A stretch of 64,000 bases of DNA from Guadua angustifolia. Lineage: Eukaryota; Streptophyta; Magnoliopsida; Poales; Poaceae. Shown piece by piece: positions 32,588 through 44,349 of the stretch (positions are counted from its first letter, which is position 1; the number at the start of each line of letters is the position of its first letter). The stretch covers positions 21,614,924 to 21,678,923 of the forward strand of contig CM070502.1 in assembly GCA_036346375.1 (NCBI GenBank), given 5' to 3'. The notes beneath the pieces were generated by a model, which was given only the letters and a program-made list of their open reading frames with translations, made no database searches and was not told the origin of the DNA. The position numbers and the translations under genes are program-made.

Positions 32588-34208
32588 TGAAGGAACAAGT
32601 TGGCCTAGAGGGGGGTGAATAGGCAACTTTTTTAAATTTTAATTATTTAAAAAACAGTGCAACTATCAAGCTTCAACTAGGTTAACAGAAGCAATATGAA
32701 GGAATAGAATGAGCAGAATATCAGAAAAGCAATGACAAATAATGATAATGCAAGAAAGTAAACAAGAGATACAAGAGTTTTATCCCGTGGTTCAGAATCT
32801 GACTTCTAATCCATGTTAGAGCACTTCTCCTTGAAGTATAGCTCCCCCACAAGCTAGTCGCAGTAGCTTTAGGTCTCCACTATGGCAACTCTTTCACCAC
32901 TCCGGTGAAGTGAGTTCCAACCTTTTACAAACAAGGTGGCCTTCCACAAACGCTTTGGACAGGTCGCATCTTCACTACCTCCAAGCTGTCTAAGATCACA
33001 AAGACCCAAGAGTAATAGACTTGGTTCAAGCCCTGTCTCTTGGTTCACAACACACAGCATTCCTAGAATTAATGCTTGGAGCTAAAACACTTGAAAGTGT
33101 TAAGGATTTGGGTTTGAAGATGAAGCACAGTCTCCTTTTATGGAATGAAAGCTCTAAGTTTGCTAAAATATCAAGGAGATCAAAAAGTTCTATGGTAGAT
33201 GGCTCAGAAAATGCTTATATAGGCATTTGGACATAAAATAGCCGTTGTACCTACCACTGTGACTGTTGGACGTGTCAGACTATTAAAATTCAGCTAAAAC
33301 ATGTTTATCACAGACTAAACAAAATGACTTAGCGATACTAATCCTATGTACCCCGGACCAAGCTTAAACATTTACACCGGACCAAATAATTTGGTCTGTC
33401 GTACATGGAAGTTTTGGATGATTTTGGTCCAGCGAAGGAATGAGAATTTAGCATGTGCGTCGGACCAAAATATTTGGTCCGCCATAGATGGGTTTCACAG
33501 GAATCAGCAGCCACAGACTTTTTGACATGGAAAAAGTCCAACCGAGAGATTCTCTTTAGCGCCAGACTAAATATTTTGAAGGAGAAGTTTGGTCCGACGT
33601 AAATGGAAAACTCTCGGCTTGTTTTGAATAAGAAATATTTGTACCACGGACTTAAGGAATAGAAAGCAAGATTTAGTCCGGCGAAAAACTAAGACTTTTT
33701 GGGCGTGCGCCGGACTAAATTATTTGGTACGTCGTGAACATAGAAAGATTTAACCGAGAGAATTACAACTGTGCCAGACTAAACAAGGGAAAGCTGAAAT
33801 TGGTCCGGCGTGAAAGTGAAACACTCGGTTAGGGTGGAAGTTTTGGCGCCGAACTAGAATAAAGGTTTGGTTTGGGAGGATAATTAGAATGAAGTAGAAA
33901 TTTTTGAATCAAGGGCAGATGAATTTGCAATTTTAACTCCAAGCTGTTCTAATTTGACTTAGCATTGTGAACCAAATACTAGCTTGTGCACAGTCCTCCT
34001 TGATACTACGGCCAAAAGAAATAATCCTAACTATTTAGCTTGAATCAACTCCCAAGCCATAAACAAGTAACAAAACACCTTAATCTTGTCATTTTAGTGG
34101 ACTTTTGACACACACCAACGTCCTTCCATAGCTTCAGATTATTGACTTTAGTCATCATCACCAAAATCATTTTATTAACGAAAATAAATAATTAGGGGGC
34201 CTAGATGC
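32588..34208 (-). repeat. 5' LTR of the minus-strand SIRE-like element
   Basis: On the minus strand it runs from GCATCTAGGCCCCCTAATT to ...CACCCCCCTCTAGGCCAACT...TTCCTTCA, just before the primer-binding site. About 1.6 kb. Bases 33340-33860 carry at least ten CGGACCAAA/TTTGGTCCG half-words, some forming full palindromes. A gypsy LTR has inserted exactly at its outer edge. Confidence 0.75.
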
Positions 34209-36237
34209 TATCACACGCTACGAAGGATCGGTGCAGGAGGAGAAAACGAGAGAGAGAGAGTTAGAAGGGGGAGCTTGGCTGCTCGGGTTGAAGAAAGGGA
34301 GAGGGGCGACGACGAGTGAAGTGAGGAGAGAGAGAGAGGGAGGGTAAGGGGCAGAATTTTAGGGCTAGGGTTAAGCAATTGCCGGCCGGGTTTTGGGTCG
34401 GGAAGTGTTGGGCTGGCCTGGCCGAAAGTAAGTAAAGCAAATAAATAAATGGTTAAAATATATATGTACATAAAGATAACAATAATGAAAGTAATAATAA
34501 AGAAAATAATAAAAATAAATAACTATAAGTAGATAAATAAATGATGAGATAGGTTAGTAAATAAATAAATCAATTGATGACTAGATAAACAAATGAATTC
34601 GTAAATAAATAATTGAATGAATAAGTAAATAAAATTATAAATAACAGATATTCTACCTGATCAAACTTACCGAAAGAAGGCTTTAGATCAAGAAAAACTG
34701 TGTATTCAAGTTAAAAACTTATTTATTGTTTTTCTCTTTTCTTTTCTCTAAATTAAATTACAATCCAACTCCCCACACAAACATATGTAAATAAATAAGT
34801 AAAATGTCACAAGTTTCAAGTATAAACACTTAGTAAATTGTCTCACAAATCGCATCATGGAAAAGTTACATTAGAAAAATAAACCCAATTTAAGAAAGTA
34901 TGAATATTAAAATTTTGATGCTCTCTCCTCTCGATATCAACAAAGAGCATCTAGAGCCACTCCCTGTTGTGGGCATCTCCATGCTCTTGCATCTAGGCAA
35001 GTCGCTCTTCGATCATGTCTTGTGAACTGGTTTTATGGTTTGGGTTGTTTGAAATTCTTGCATTCATCCCAAAAGTTAATTTCTAAAAGAAATTAAATCA
35101 CACTAATTGGATCAGATAGATCCAGTGTTAGAGCCATAACCCTCGTGGGGTTATGGAGTAATTGGTGGATGGAGGAGTTCATGGTATGAACAGCCCCGGT
35201 TGGGTTATTGTGAAAGTCAGGGCTCCTCCACATAGGATATTACTTAAGGACAAACCAAACTGGTGCTTACTTAAAAAATAGTGCAAACCATGCTGACCAT
35301 AGACTCGGTATGGGATAGGCTGAACTAAGTAACTAACAAGTAGCTGACTCTGCCAAGGTGGGAAAGGTGATTGTGCCAGGTGAGGGCAGTCACCCTAGGG
35401 CGAGATGTTGGGAGAGGATTCTCAACCCGCGTGCCTTTGGTGAGGTGAGGCGAGGCGGTATAGCAGAGATCAGAATAGGATTGACCAAACGTTCTGTTTC
35501 CTTGGTTTATTAGTGTGCTTAAGGAAGCGCACTGTGACAATAAGCCAAATGATGTTATAGGCAAAGCAGTACACCTCTGATCAGAGTCAAATGTAATATC
35601 ACTCCTAACTTTCGGGTTTGGAAATGCGTCGTGTCGGTTTTCCTCTAACACATGATGTAAAATCCCACATTGTCTTGCAATCAATAGATTTAAAAGGTAA
35701 AATTTGATTTTTCTAACAAATGGGTAAAGGGGTACTTCGGTAAAGTACTACCTTTGTGTAAGGGCTCGGTAGTCGAAAAAGTAAATAATTATTATCATGC
35801 ATAAAATTTTTGCGGCTTGCTGAGTATTGGAGTACTTAGCTTTGCTTTTGATGTTGATTTTCAGAACTTGTCGAGTCCAACACAGACGAGTTAGATGGTG
35901 ACTTTCATGATGATGTGATTCACTATGATGATGTCGATATTACTGTGGAGGGCTATGATTATAAAGGAACAGACAACCAAGACCTGGCAAAATAAAACAT
36001 CATCAGGAGGGAGGCTCTTAGAATAATATTGTAATATTAGGCAGCGGTGTAGAAATCACTGTAGCCGGACCTAAGACTGTATTATATGTACATTAAGAAT
36101 AATCCCTGAGTACTATTTGGTGTAAGTTTCCCTTCATACATATGTTGTTTTCCTTAACCTGATCCTGATGCACTCTGCCCTGTGACGGTTCCCACTGGTT
36201 CTGGCTTGGTCAAGCAAGGTGGGGCCATCACAGATGC
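34204..36237 (+). mobile_element. Solo gypsy-type LTR with 5-bp target duplication
   Basis: The perfect direct repeat GATGC (34204-34208 and 36233-36237) flanks a 2,024-bp block starting TATCACACGC and ending GGGGCCATCACA. TGTCACAC is the usual start of grass Tekay/Del-type LTRs, so the first dinucleotide appears mutated TG to TA. Lines such as 'ggttgggttattgtgaaagtc' and 'gcttgctgagtattggagtac' are typical of these LTRs. No internal region is present, so this is a solo LTR left by LTR-LTR recombination. The (AAATAAAT)-rich stretch at 34430-34640 lies inside it. Confidence 0.75.
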
Positions 36238-36830
36238 ATTTATAGAACAGTATGTTCTTTCTGAAGAACAATCCTCGCTTTCCATGTCCTCCTATGCAGC
36301 TCCAGCGTCCCCCATCTTCCATGTCCTTCTTCATTACATCTTAATGTTCTGTCTATTGTGATTTGTTTGGAGGAATGCATTCGGGATAGCGATCCTATAG
36401 CTTATATCAATAAGCTATACATGGGGTTGTTCCCTATTTAATTAATCTCCCCCACTATAGTTGCTATTTTGACAAATTTTCACGATACCCACAGACTCAC
36501 GGGTGCTCTTATGTTCTATATTTTATTTATGATTTACTGATTAGTCCATATTACTCAGCACTTATAATGAATCAGCATTACATTTCTATATCTTGCTAGA
36601 CTATTGACTGCCTCATGCCATACGACGCGGCGTAGTGCGCAATCCGCCCTAGTTATGCATGACAGGGCAGTGCCCTTCCACTTCTGGAGATAAGGAACTT
36701 CAATAAGAGCAATTGGAACAACATGCTATATACATTTGTGATGAACTTTAGATCTGTTTCAAACATGGAAATAATATACTCAATGTCACGCAGGGAGGGG
36801 CACCACATCACTGCCTCCGCGAAAAAGTCC
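36238..36830. other. Intergenic, nothing identified
   Basis: AT-rich; continues the flank that preceded the gypsy insertion. No gene-like frame. Confidence 0.4.
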
Positions 36831-37440
36831 TTCGAAAAATACAAAATAGCGCACATGTCCTTCCACCGATTTTTTTTCCAAAAAAGCCTCAGAAAAATAA
36901 AAAATCGCGGACAGGTCATTCCAATGGTTATTTTACAAAAAAGATCCCGTGATTCCACAAATTCGATGTAGGCATCGGTTCTTTAAACCCGAAAGATTTA
37001 AAATTACATTTCGGTCACAGGTCCTTCCACTGTTTTTTTTTTGCAAAAAAAGACTCCAAAAAATCAGAAATCACAGACATGTCCTTCCAATGGTTATTTT
37101 AGAAAAAAGACCCCGCGATTCCACAAATTCAACCTTGGCGCCGGTTTTTTAAACATGAAAGATTTAATATTACATTTAGGTTCGTTTATTTTGAAAAAAA
37201 AACATAGTTCCGCAAATCCTTCCACCGATTATTTTGCAAAAAAAACCGGTGGTTTCGCAAATTCGATGCGGGCACCGATTCTTTAAACCCGGAGGACTTA
37301 AAATTACATTTAGGTTCCATTATTTTGCAAAAAATCGTGGTTCCGCAAATTCGATGTGGGCGCTGGTTCTTTAAACCCTGAAGACTTAAAATTACATCCT
37401 TCACTGGTTTTCTAAACCTCGAAGATTTTGGGTGGGTCCT
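36830..37440. repeat. Degenerate tandem repeat array
   Basis: The anchor phrase TTTAAACCCGAAGACTTAAA-like occurs at about 36982, 37148, 37282, 37370 and, shortened, 37411. Spacing shrinks (166, 134, 88, 41 bp). It alternates with 'ccgcaaattcgatg' and poly-A or poly-T 'ttgcaaaaaaa' words. No protein is encoded. Origin unknown; possibly internal repeats of a DNA transposon. Confidence 0.65.
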
Positions 37441-37739
37441 TATAGGAAAAAAAACCGGGTTTACACTGTTTCGCCGTCGACTTGTGGCCAGCCAATTTTT
37501 GACTTGTTTTTGCTTACATTTTTTGCAAAAAAAAAACGAATGCGTTTTTTTTGCAGAAAAATAGCCCAATTTTTCCCGAAATGCAAATTCGCCGTTTGCT
37601 CGTAGCCAACTATTTTTTTTAAAAAAAAACACTAAAGAAACCGGAATTACGTTTTTTATAGAAAATGTGCACGACATCACGGGTTTGCCTAGTTTTTCTT
37701 AAATCCAATTGGATTCTCGAAATGTTTGGTTACAACCTA

Positions 37740-37920
37740 ACCGCTTCCAGGGTGAAAACGGGTCGGATAGTAGGTCATCCTGTATCCTACCCTAATTATT
37801 TTTTTCGGATACGGGTACGGGTAGTGAAAATCGGGTAGGATACGGATACTAGGTATTTATGAACGGGTAGAAAACGGATACCGGATATTATACGGACGGG
37901 TACAATATGGATAACAGATA
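37740..37920. repeat. GGGTA/GGATAC-rich repeat
   Basis: About a dozen 'cgggtacggg', 'ggatacggata' and 'acgggta' words form short tandem-like repeats. The style recalls ends of grass hAT elements, but boundaries are not visible. Confidence 0.45.
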
Positions 37921-38287
37921 CTTAGTCAAATAGTACACAAACTATTTAGGATCAAAGCATATGATAAAAATAATTTAACTAACACACATGGTCCGATTAT
38001 CACACTTAATTCAACACATAGAGCCATTCACTTAGTAACTAATATACAAACATGTAATCAAACCAAATGGTAGTATGATAGCAACTTGGCCTGCCAGCCT
38101 AGTGGCTAGTTGTTCAGTGTTTCTATAAATCACAACTGCAAACATTACAAATCTCCAAAATGGTGAAGATCCCAAATTCTGAAGACACAAAAATTTCAGG
38201 ATGTTAGTGTTGCAACAATCAAAACCATGTCAACATATTTTATTGTTTAGAGAGATTACACTTACTTGTTTTCTATTTACAGAAAAA

Positions 38288-38396
38288 CAATTTAATTTTC
38301 GCTAAAATCTAGATTTGTTTAAATAATTTTCCATGAAACAATTTTAATTTTCGCTAAAATCTATATTTGTTTAAATAATTTTCCATGAAACAATTT
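38288..38396. repeat. 51-bp tandem duplication
   Basis: Two adjacent near-identical units (CAATTTAATTTTCGCTAAAA... ending CCATGAAA) plus the start of a third, about 160 bp beyond the 3' end of the U2 gene. Confidence 0.85.
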
Positions 38397-38538
38397 GATT
38401 CCCGTGAGGCGCTTCTCAACCGGAAGGATCGAAATTGTCTCCACGTTCCTACTCCCGATCCAGCGAATCAAATTGTGCGAAATTGCTAGAAGAAATTCCG
38501 GCCCAAAATATTCCTTACAATTTTTAACGCGAAAAGCT

Positions 38539-38552
38539 TTGTACAAAGTTTG
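38539..38552 (-). terminator. Candidate snRNA 3'-end box downstream of U2
   Basis: Minus strand CA-AACTT-TGTACAA fits the plant snRNA 3' box CA(N)3-10AGTNNAA with one mismatch. It lies directly after the mature RNA end. Confidence 0.5.
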
Positions 38553-38553
38553 G

Positions 38554-38749
38554 TTGGGGCGCGCCGGGCCCTAGCAGCAGTGCAACGCTAGGGCGACACA
38601 CGAGGGCCCAGGCAGCAAGCTACCATAGCGGACCCTCCCCACAAAAAATAAATTTAATATCATTGTGGAACGGTGTCCCACATATCAGATATTAAACTGA
38701 TAAGAACAGATACTACACTTGATCTTAGCCAAAAGGCCGAGAAAGGTAT
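38554..38749 (-). ncRNA. U2: U2 spliceosomal snRNA
   Basis: The minus strand reads ATACCTTTCTCGGCCTTTTG at its 5' end. It continues through the branch-site recognition segment (GTAGTATCTG), the Sm-like 'ATTTATTTTTTG' region and the GC-rich 3' stem-loops, ending ...GGCGCGCCCCAA. About 196 nt, the usual plant U2 length. It base-pairs with intron branch sites in the major spliceosome. Flanking promoter motifs and a 3' box suggest an active gene rather than a pseudogene. Confidence 0.95.
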
Positions 38750-38775
38750 GAGTTTCTACGGCGCCATGCCCCTCC

Positions 38776-38782
38776 AATTATA
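38776..38782 (-). promoter_or_regulatory. TATA box of the U2 gene
   Basis: Minus strand TATAATT at about -27 to -33 relative to the U2 5' end. Confidence 0.75.
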
Positions 38783-38815
38783 CTCGCCTCCACCGACTCG
38801 GCTGATCTCGCCAGG

Positions 38816-38826
38816 CGATGTGGTAC
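38816..38826 (-). promoter_or_regulatory. Upstream sequence element (USE) of the U2 gene
   Basis: Minus strand GTACCACATCG matches the plant snRNA USE RTCCCACATCG with one mismatch. It lies at about -67 to -77. The 33-bp gap to the TATA box is the four-helical-turn spacing known for RNA polymerase II snRNA genes in plants (pol III genes have about one turn less). Confidence 0.8.
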
Positions 38827-40265
38827 TAATTTGTGCGATGTTGTCGCTGCGGGCTCGGCAGGGCGAGACTTGCAAGCGAAATCGGTCCTCGCTAGCCATA
38901 TCGGGCTCGATGCTGAGACCCAGACCTTTAATTTGTTCAGGCACAGCCCAAGGCCCACCACCACGAGCACCGGCATCCGCTCGAATCACGAGGCCCGTTA
39001 CGCCGTAGTAATTCTGTAATTGGCTCGAGGGACTGACCGGAGCTTGTCGACTTGTCGGCCCAGAAAACGGCCGGCCGGCGGTCAGGTTACCTCCGACGAG
39101 TGCGCCCTCCCGCGCCGGCCTGCCGGCCGTCGGGTTGCCTCCTGACAATATATTGGTATGTTTGTTGGGTGTGTACTTGCGCTACAGAGCGATTCATGGT
39201 GCCTTTGGAGTATGGATGGACCCTTGGGGTGTTGTCATGTGCTTCGTCGCTGGCATCGTTCCGTAATTATCCGCGTATAAGTACGTGAACTTGCATGCTT
39301 TTGCTATCACGGCGATATATTTGCGGATGTGCTTATATATATATATTCACTGTTTAAAGTTGTATAAAATATTAAATTATAAATAAAGGATGAATGTCGA
39401 TGAAAATTGCTAATTTAAGAGTGTTCTTACCAAACACCTCGCTACTTCCCCACTTCCCTTTCTTTTTAAAGGTTTTCTCGTTGCGACACTCAGTATCAAC
39501 CTATTTCCTCCTTTGTTCACTTTCTCTCAAACTCAAAAGAGTTTTTATTTTTTAAAATTTTCCTAAGTTTCTGAATAAGAATTATTTTTAACCACTTACA
39601 AAAAGTTCTTTAATCGAAACATTTCGAACAAAAATTTTGAATAGAAAGTTTTCAAGGCTGAAATTTTCTTATTTGAAAATTTTTAGCAAAAACTTTTCGA
39701 GATGAAACTTTCTAATCTAAAATTTTTTTTAGTTCAAACTTTTTGAGTTTAAATTTTCTAGAGAGATGCTTCCATGATTTTCTTTTTTATAGTTGCATAA
39801 ATTTTAAAGCATAAATGAAAGTTGGATGGTGATTACTTACCCTTTCACTTGCTTTAGATTTATGCAATTCCTTTCGCTTGCTATAAGTTTCGTGCAACAT
39901 GTATTGGGAGGAAAAGCACTAAAGCACTGCTTAATTTTCTAATTTGAAATTTTCTGATTTGAAACCTTTTGATTTTAAAATTTTAAGTTGAAACATTCTG
40001 ACTTGAAACTTTCTATTTGATTTTTGTTATTTAAAATTTTGAGTTAAAACTTCTTATTTAAAATTTTCTAATTTGAAAATTTTATGCTAGAGAGGAAGGA
40101 AGAGAGACATGGGTGAATATGGAGAAGGGAAGGGAAAGAGTAGGGATGAATGGACAAGATGACACGTGGCATTCTAAGAGGATATCCTTAATTTTTGTAG
40201 TTTGAGCACAATATCAAATGAGCCTAGTCGATAATGATTACTTACTTTTTTTCACTTCCTTAATA
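38827..40265. other. Intergenic upstream of U2
   Basis: GC-rich to about 39150 with CCGGCCGG words. Then AT-rich, with many 'gaaactttctgatttgaaa' variants at 39600-40080 forming low-complexity sequence. No gene. Confidence 0.4.
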
Positions 40266-40724
40266 GTTCCATACTCGTGAAAGTACGAACTCTCACCTTA
40301 CATATACCTTTTCTATCGTTTTGAGCAATGCCCTAATAATGATTGTAAAATACTCCAAAGTGAGTTTCATAAAAAATTTCATCAAAGTCCACTTTTATAG
40401 CATAATTTGTGTATACTCATTTTTACATATAGAAAAAGATATATAGCACTTTCCGCATACTTAAATATTAATTCTAAGATATCTTAATATGATGTTGAAA
40501 ATTTTCATCGAAGCCCTTTATTTTTACTATATACACTTTTTCACATGTAAAAGGAGTGTATACAAAAATTATGCTATAAAAGTGCACCATAACGAAAATT
40601 TTCATACATCTCACTTTGGAGTATTTTATAATTAGTACTAAAGTATGCTCAAAGGGATAAAAGAGATGTAATAACACCATTTAAGCGGTTTAATTAGAGT
40701 GGGAGTACGTACAAGTATGGAACC
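40266..40724. mobile_element. Foldback MITE, ~460 bp
   Basis: Left GTTCCATACTCGTGAAAGTA... pairs with right ...AGTACGTACAAGTATGGAAC. Further inward 'aaaatactccaaagtgagttt' pairs with 'ctcactttggagtatttt', and 'cttttatagcataatttgtg' with 'caaaaattatgctataaaag'. The whole block is one imperfect inverted repeat without coding capacity. Confidence 0.75.
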
Positions 40725-40730
40725 ATTTTC

Positions 40731-40784
40731 ATATACACATATACACATACATATATATATGTGTGTATGTATACATATATATGC
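40731..40784. repeat. (TA/CA) alternating microsatellite
   Basis: Near-palindromic purine-pyrimidine alternation (atacacat, tatatatatgtgtgtatg). Confidence 0.8.
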
Positions 40785-41689
40785 AACAAGAGATAATTAA
40801 TCATTACCCACTATTTATTCATACTTTAATTTTTTATACAACTTTTAGATACTGATATATAGAAGCTCCTCCCAAAATATATTCAAGCATGCGCTCGTGT
40901 ATTCTAGTATACAAAGGAAAGCTAACTGTTTTGCCATAATATCAAGAAAGAAATCATGCGAGTAGTCAAAAACAATAGAGGAGAAATCAAAGGGGCACCA
41001 ATCACACCAGTGCAGAAATCATCACTTTTCTAGTCACCGATATATATATATATTTTTTGCAAATCGGATCTCCTTCTAAACACAGTTGTAAAAACATCTT
41101 TATCCCCGATCATGAATTCGTTGTCACCGTCTGCCGTGCTCCTGTAGTTTGCAAGGAGCTACCAAGGTAAGGGTCGTTGGTAGCTTGATGGCTTAGAAGA
41201 GATCATACTTAAAAATAAGTTTACCCGATGACCCGAAGGTAGAAAAGCGTTGGAAATCGCCGGAGCACAGGAGGTTGGCTGCGAAGGGTGTGGGGTAGGG
41301 AGACTACTGTACCAAGACTAGTTAAAAGGGCTGGCACTTTCGCCGAGCCCGTCACGCGATGGAAGAGTCGATCGGAGGAGCACTCGCTGTCGCGGTCCAG
41401 AGCGACGCGTGCGGCCGACATGGCCTATACCCGGGGAGGAATTCGTTGGGACGTCGACCTTCTCCCACCATGGGATCCAAAGTCCATACCACATCCGACG
41501 TGGACTAATAACTAATTATCCCGAGCCAGAGGAAACCGGGGAGAGGTACTGGTGACGTCCATGGCAAGGAAACTGTCACCGATCACGGGGCCCACCTGTC
41601 GGGCTCAAGTCGTACGGGGAACAGCGAGTCCGGCGACCAGTTCAGTAGGGACAATTTGTAACCTACACCGGCTGTTTGAAATATTTAAG
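40785..41689. other. Intergenic with a GC-rich island
   Basis: 41120-41650 is GC-richer and open in both strands (75 codons plus, 66 codons minus), but no family or splice structure is recognisable. Confidence 0.35.
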
Positions 41690-41918
41690 GTTTATTTGTT
41701 TTTGCATTGGATTCTAAAAGCTGGTTTAAGATTGTAGTTGTAGAGAAGGTGATTTTCCACAAGCTGAAATCCAAAACACATATGAAGTGGATTGTGGATT
41801 TTAGTGTATATGGGTGGGCTGGATTGCGAGAATCGAATTCTAGAATCGGACTGTTTGTTTTTTATTCTGCTTTTGACGCTAGAATCCGGAATCAAAAGCA
41901 AAAACAAATAAAGCTCTT
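41690..41918. mobile_element. MITE with ~30-bp terminal inverted repeats
   Basis: GTTTATTTGTTTTTGC-TTGGATTC at the left matches the complement of GAATC-AAAAGCAAAAACAAATAAAGC at the right. About 230 bp, no coding capacity. The target duplication is not clear, so the superfamily is undecided. Confidence 0.65.
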
Positions 41919-43149
41919 AGCACCAGTGACTTAGCCCGGTCAAACTTCATAACCTTCTACCGATAATTACTTTCTAAATTTATTCAGATTAATGATATTG
42001 AAATGATATTGTTGGGTTTGCCATAAGAAATAATTTTCATAGTATTTTACTCTCATGATGTTTCAAAAATATATTAGTGTAAAATCAACTATCATGGTTT
42101 AACCTTGAAGACTACAAAAATCAACAATAACAAATATTCTAAAACAGATGGGTTAAATTTTATAATTTTTGTGCCCCATTTCAGCTTTTGTCGCTTCCTG
42201 CTTCGTCAGACTCCTAGTGCAAGTCCAGTTGTATGCACTACCTTTTCTTTTGACCAAGGTTTACATTACCGAATCGATGTCAGAAATTGTGCATATGTTG
42301 GTAGCGATTTTCATCAAAAATCGTTAGAAACCGAACAAAATGTAAAGTTATCCTTTTGAATTCGACGATCAAATAGCGGTGAAATAATTCGAAAGTCGAC
42401 AAGTTTTTTTACCGATTTTTGACCGGTTTACATCGAAAATGGCACATTCAGCAAAAATTGAAAATTTTTTGCAGAAAATGCAAGTGTATTGCAAGCCACT
42501 TTTGGATTGGAATTTAGAGTTAACAGGTGGTAATGATCAAGCTGCCTATGTCATAATTGCTATGTAGTTGGTAAAATAAAATATGAGACCACAATATATA
42601 AAATAAATTATGTATTCTATACAGTACAGTTTAATGTCACTAAAGAAGTGAATATGAATAATATGATGCCATAGTTGAAAGTTGAAACCATCTAGAACCT
42701 TATATACCGCTTCCTTTTTTTATGTTTTGTAGAAAAAGTGACTCCCATATACTCCAAGTCAAATGGGAAGACTCCATCTGAGAGCGTAAAAAGTGGTGGA
42801 AAGGCTTTATCTTTTTCTAAAGGTTTTATTTCTCGAGTTGGACTGGACAGTCAAAAATCGCGAAAATAAGTGATTCGCCGAACGTTTCGACGTGCCGCAG
42901 AAAATGCTCATCAGCTAACCAAATTAAGCTCCAGCTCGTAGCCTCACAGCAATCGACCTTTCCGAGCACGGCCGGCACTGTTACTTTTGAGGCGCTGCAA
43001 CAAAAAGAATCTCCAAAAGTTCGATCAGGAGCAGGCAGACAGTTCTAGAGGGCGATACGTGCTGCTCGCCTTTTCTCTCTCTGAAGATTCCGCCATCTTT
43101 TTTAACAGTACAGGGATAGGGCAAACGTGTTGGTAGCATTTCCAGTCAA
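41919..43149. other. Intergenic, nothing identified
   Basis: AT-rich. The 42360-42440 stretch shares 'cgatttttgacc' style words with 57290-57360. Confidence 0.35.
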
Positions 43150-43480
43150 AATCTTTTACCTAAAAACTTTATAAAATTTATATATAAAAGTTTTGATTTT
43201 TTTTTAAATTATCATATACAGAGGTGCTGAGTTTCTAAAATCTTATAAAATTTAAAGACCAAAATCAATCTCATTTGAAATATATGGAAAAGTCAAGTTT
43301 AATCTGAATAGTGATTTTTCACTGTTCGGTATTATTCATCTCAATGTTTGTTTTTTTATATCTTTGGAATGCGATTGAGTTTGGTCTTTAAACTTACAGG
43401 TTTGTAGAAGTATATCTTCTCTACGTATGATAATTTTTTGAGAATTTTTCAAAACTTATATAGATGAGTTTCATAGAGTT
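43150..43480. mobile_element. Foldback MITE, ~330 bp
   Basis: 'aaagaccaaaatcaatctcat' on the left pairs with 'gcgattgagtttggtcttt' on the right. 'aaattatcatataca' pairs with 'gtatgataatttttt'. The centre is near 43325 ('gtgatttttcactg', itself a small palindrome). Confidence 0.65.
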
Positions 43481-44349
43481 TTCACAATAAAACAGGTTTT
43501 CACTTGATATGTTGCCAAGCGTGTTACCTAAAACACAAAGGCAATAGAATAGAGTTTAAAAGGTAAAGCGATGAAATATCAACAAATCTGCTAATACCGA
43601 GTGCAAGTCATGGAATTCAGATCAACCCTTTGTTTTCACCTGAGTGAAATAGGGTGTATTTGTAACTGGTACCAATTGTTTTATTTTCGGAACCAAATTG
43701 GTACCAGTTGTGCACTACAATCTTTCAGTCAATTGCCCTCTCAAATACCAAAAAAGAAATCAGTCTAAATGGTCTTGCAGAAAAACAAACAACGAAATTT
43801 CAACAGACAATAAGTACTCCAGCTAGGCAAAAACGAATCCGAACAAAACGGAAGAAGAAAAAAACTAGTCGGCAAGTGTTTTCACGAAGCGACCAAAACA
43901 CCCCAGGAACGCGTCCATCTCCACATCAAACTCACTGACAATCCGCCCCAACACCAATCCCAGCCCCACCGGTCAGCCACTTGTACCATCCCCAAAAATC
44001 TGTAATTTTGAACCCGCCTCGCCTGCCCCTCCCTCACCGCGCTTTTCCTTTCCTTCTCCGCCAGACAATAAAATCAGTGGTTAGTTATGAGTACTATTTA
44101 TTTCCCTCGACTGCACGCTCTCCTTGTTGCTTCCCCTGCTTCCTGAGATTCCATTTCCAGGGATAAGGCGCTTGATACCTACAAGGCTACAACCGCCACC
44201 GCCGCCGCTACAAGGAGCTCGTCCATATAAAATTGGTGCTCTGCTACTGCTACTGCTTCCTCTGCGGTCTCCGCCCCCACGCCCACGGCCCAATCCCCAA
44301 AAGCACCCCCACCTCCGTGGCGTGCGAGATACCACGCACGCGCTAGGCG
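43481..44349. other. Promoter and 5' UTR of the ankyrin-kinase gene
   Basis: AT-rich to about 43950, then a pyrimidine-rich leader that becomes GC-rich before ATG 44350. A possible TATA-like 'tactatttatttcc' lies near 44091. The start of transcription is not determined. Confidence 0.4.

Noticed and set aside
35325..35684. 119-codon minus-strand frame
   Set aside because: Lies inside the solo gypsy LTR, which is non-coding.
41221..41515. Possible small gene in a GC-rich island
   Set aside because: Open on both strands with no recognisable domain, splice structure or leader.
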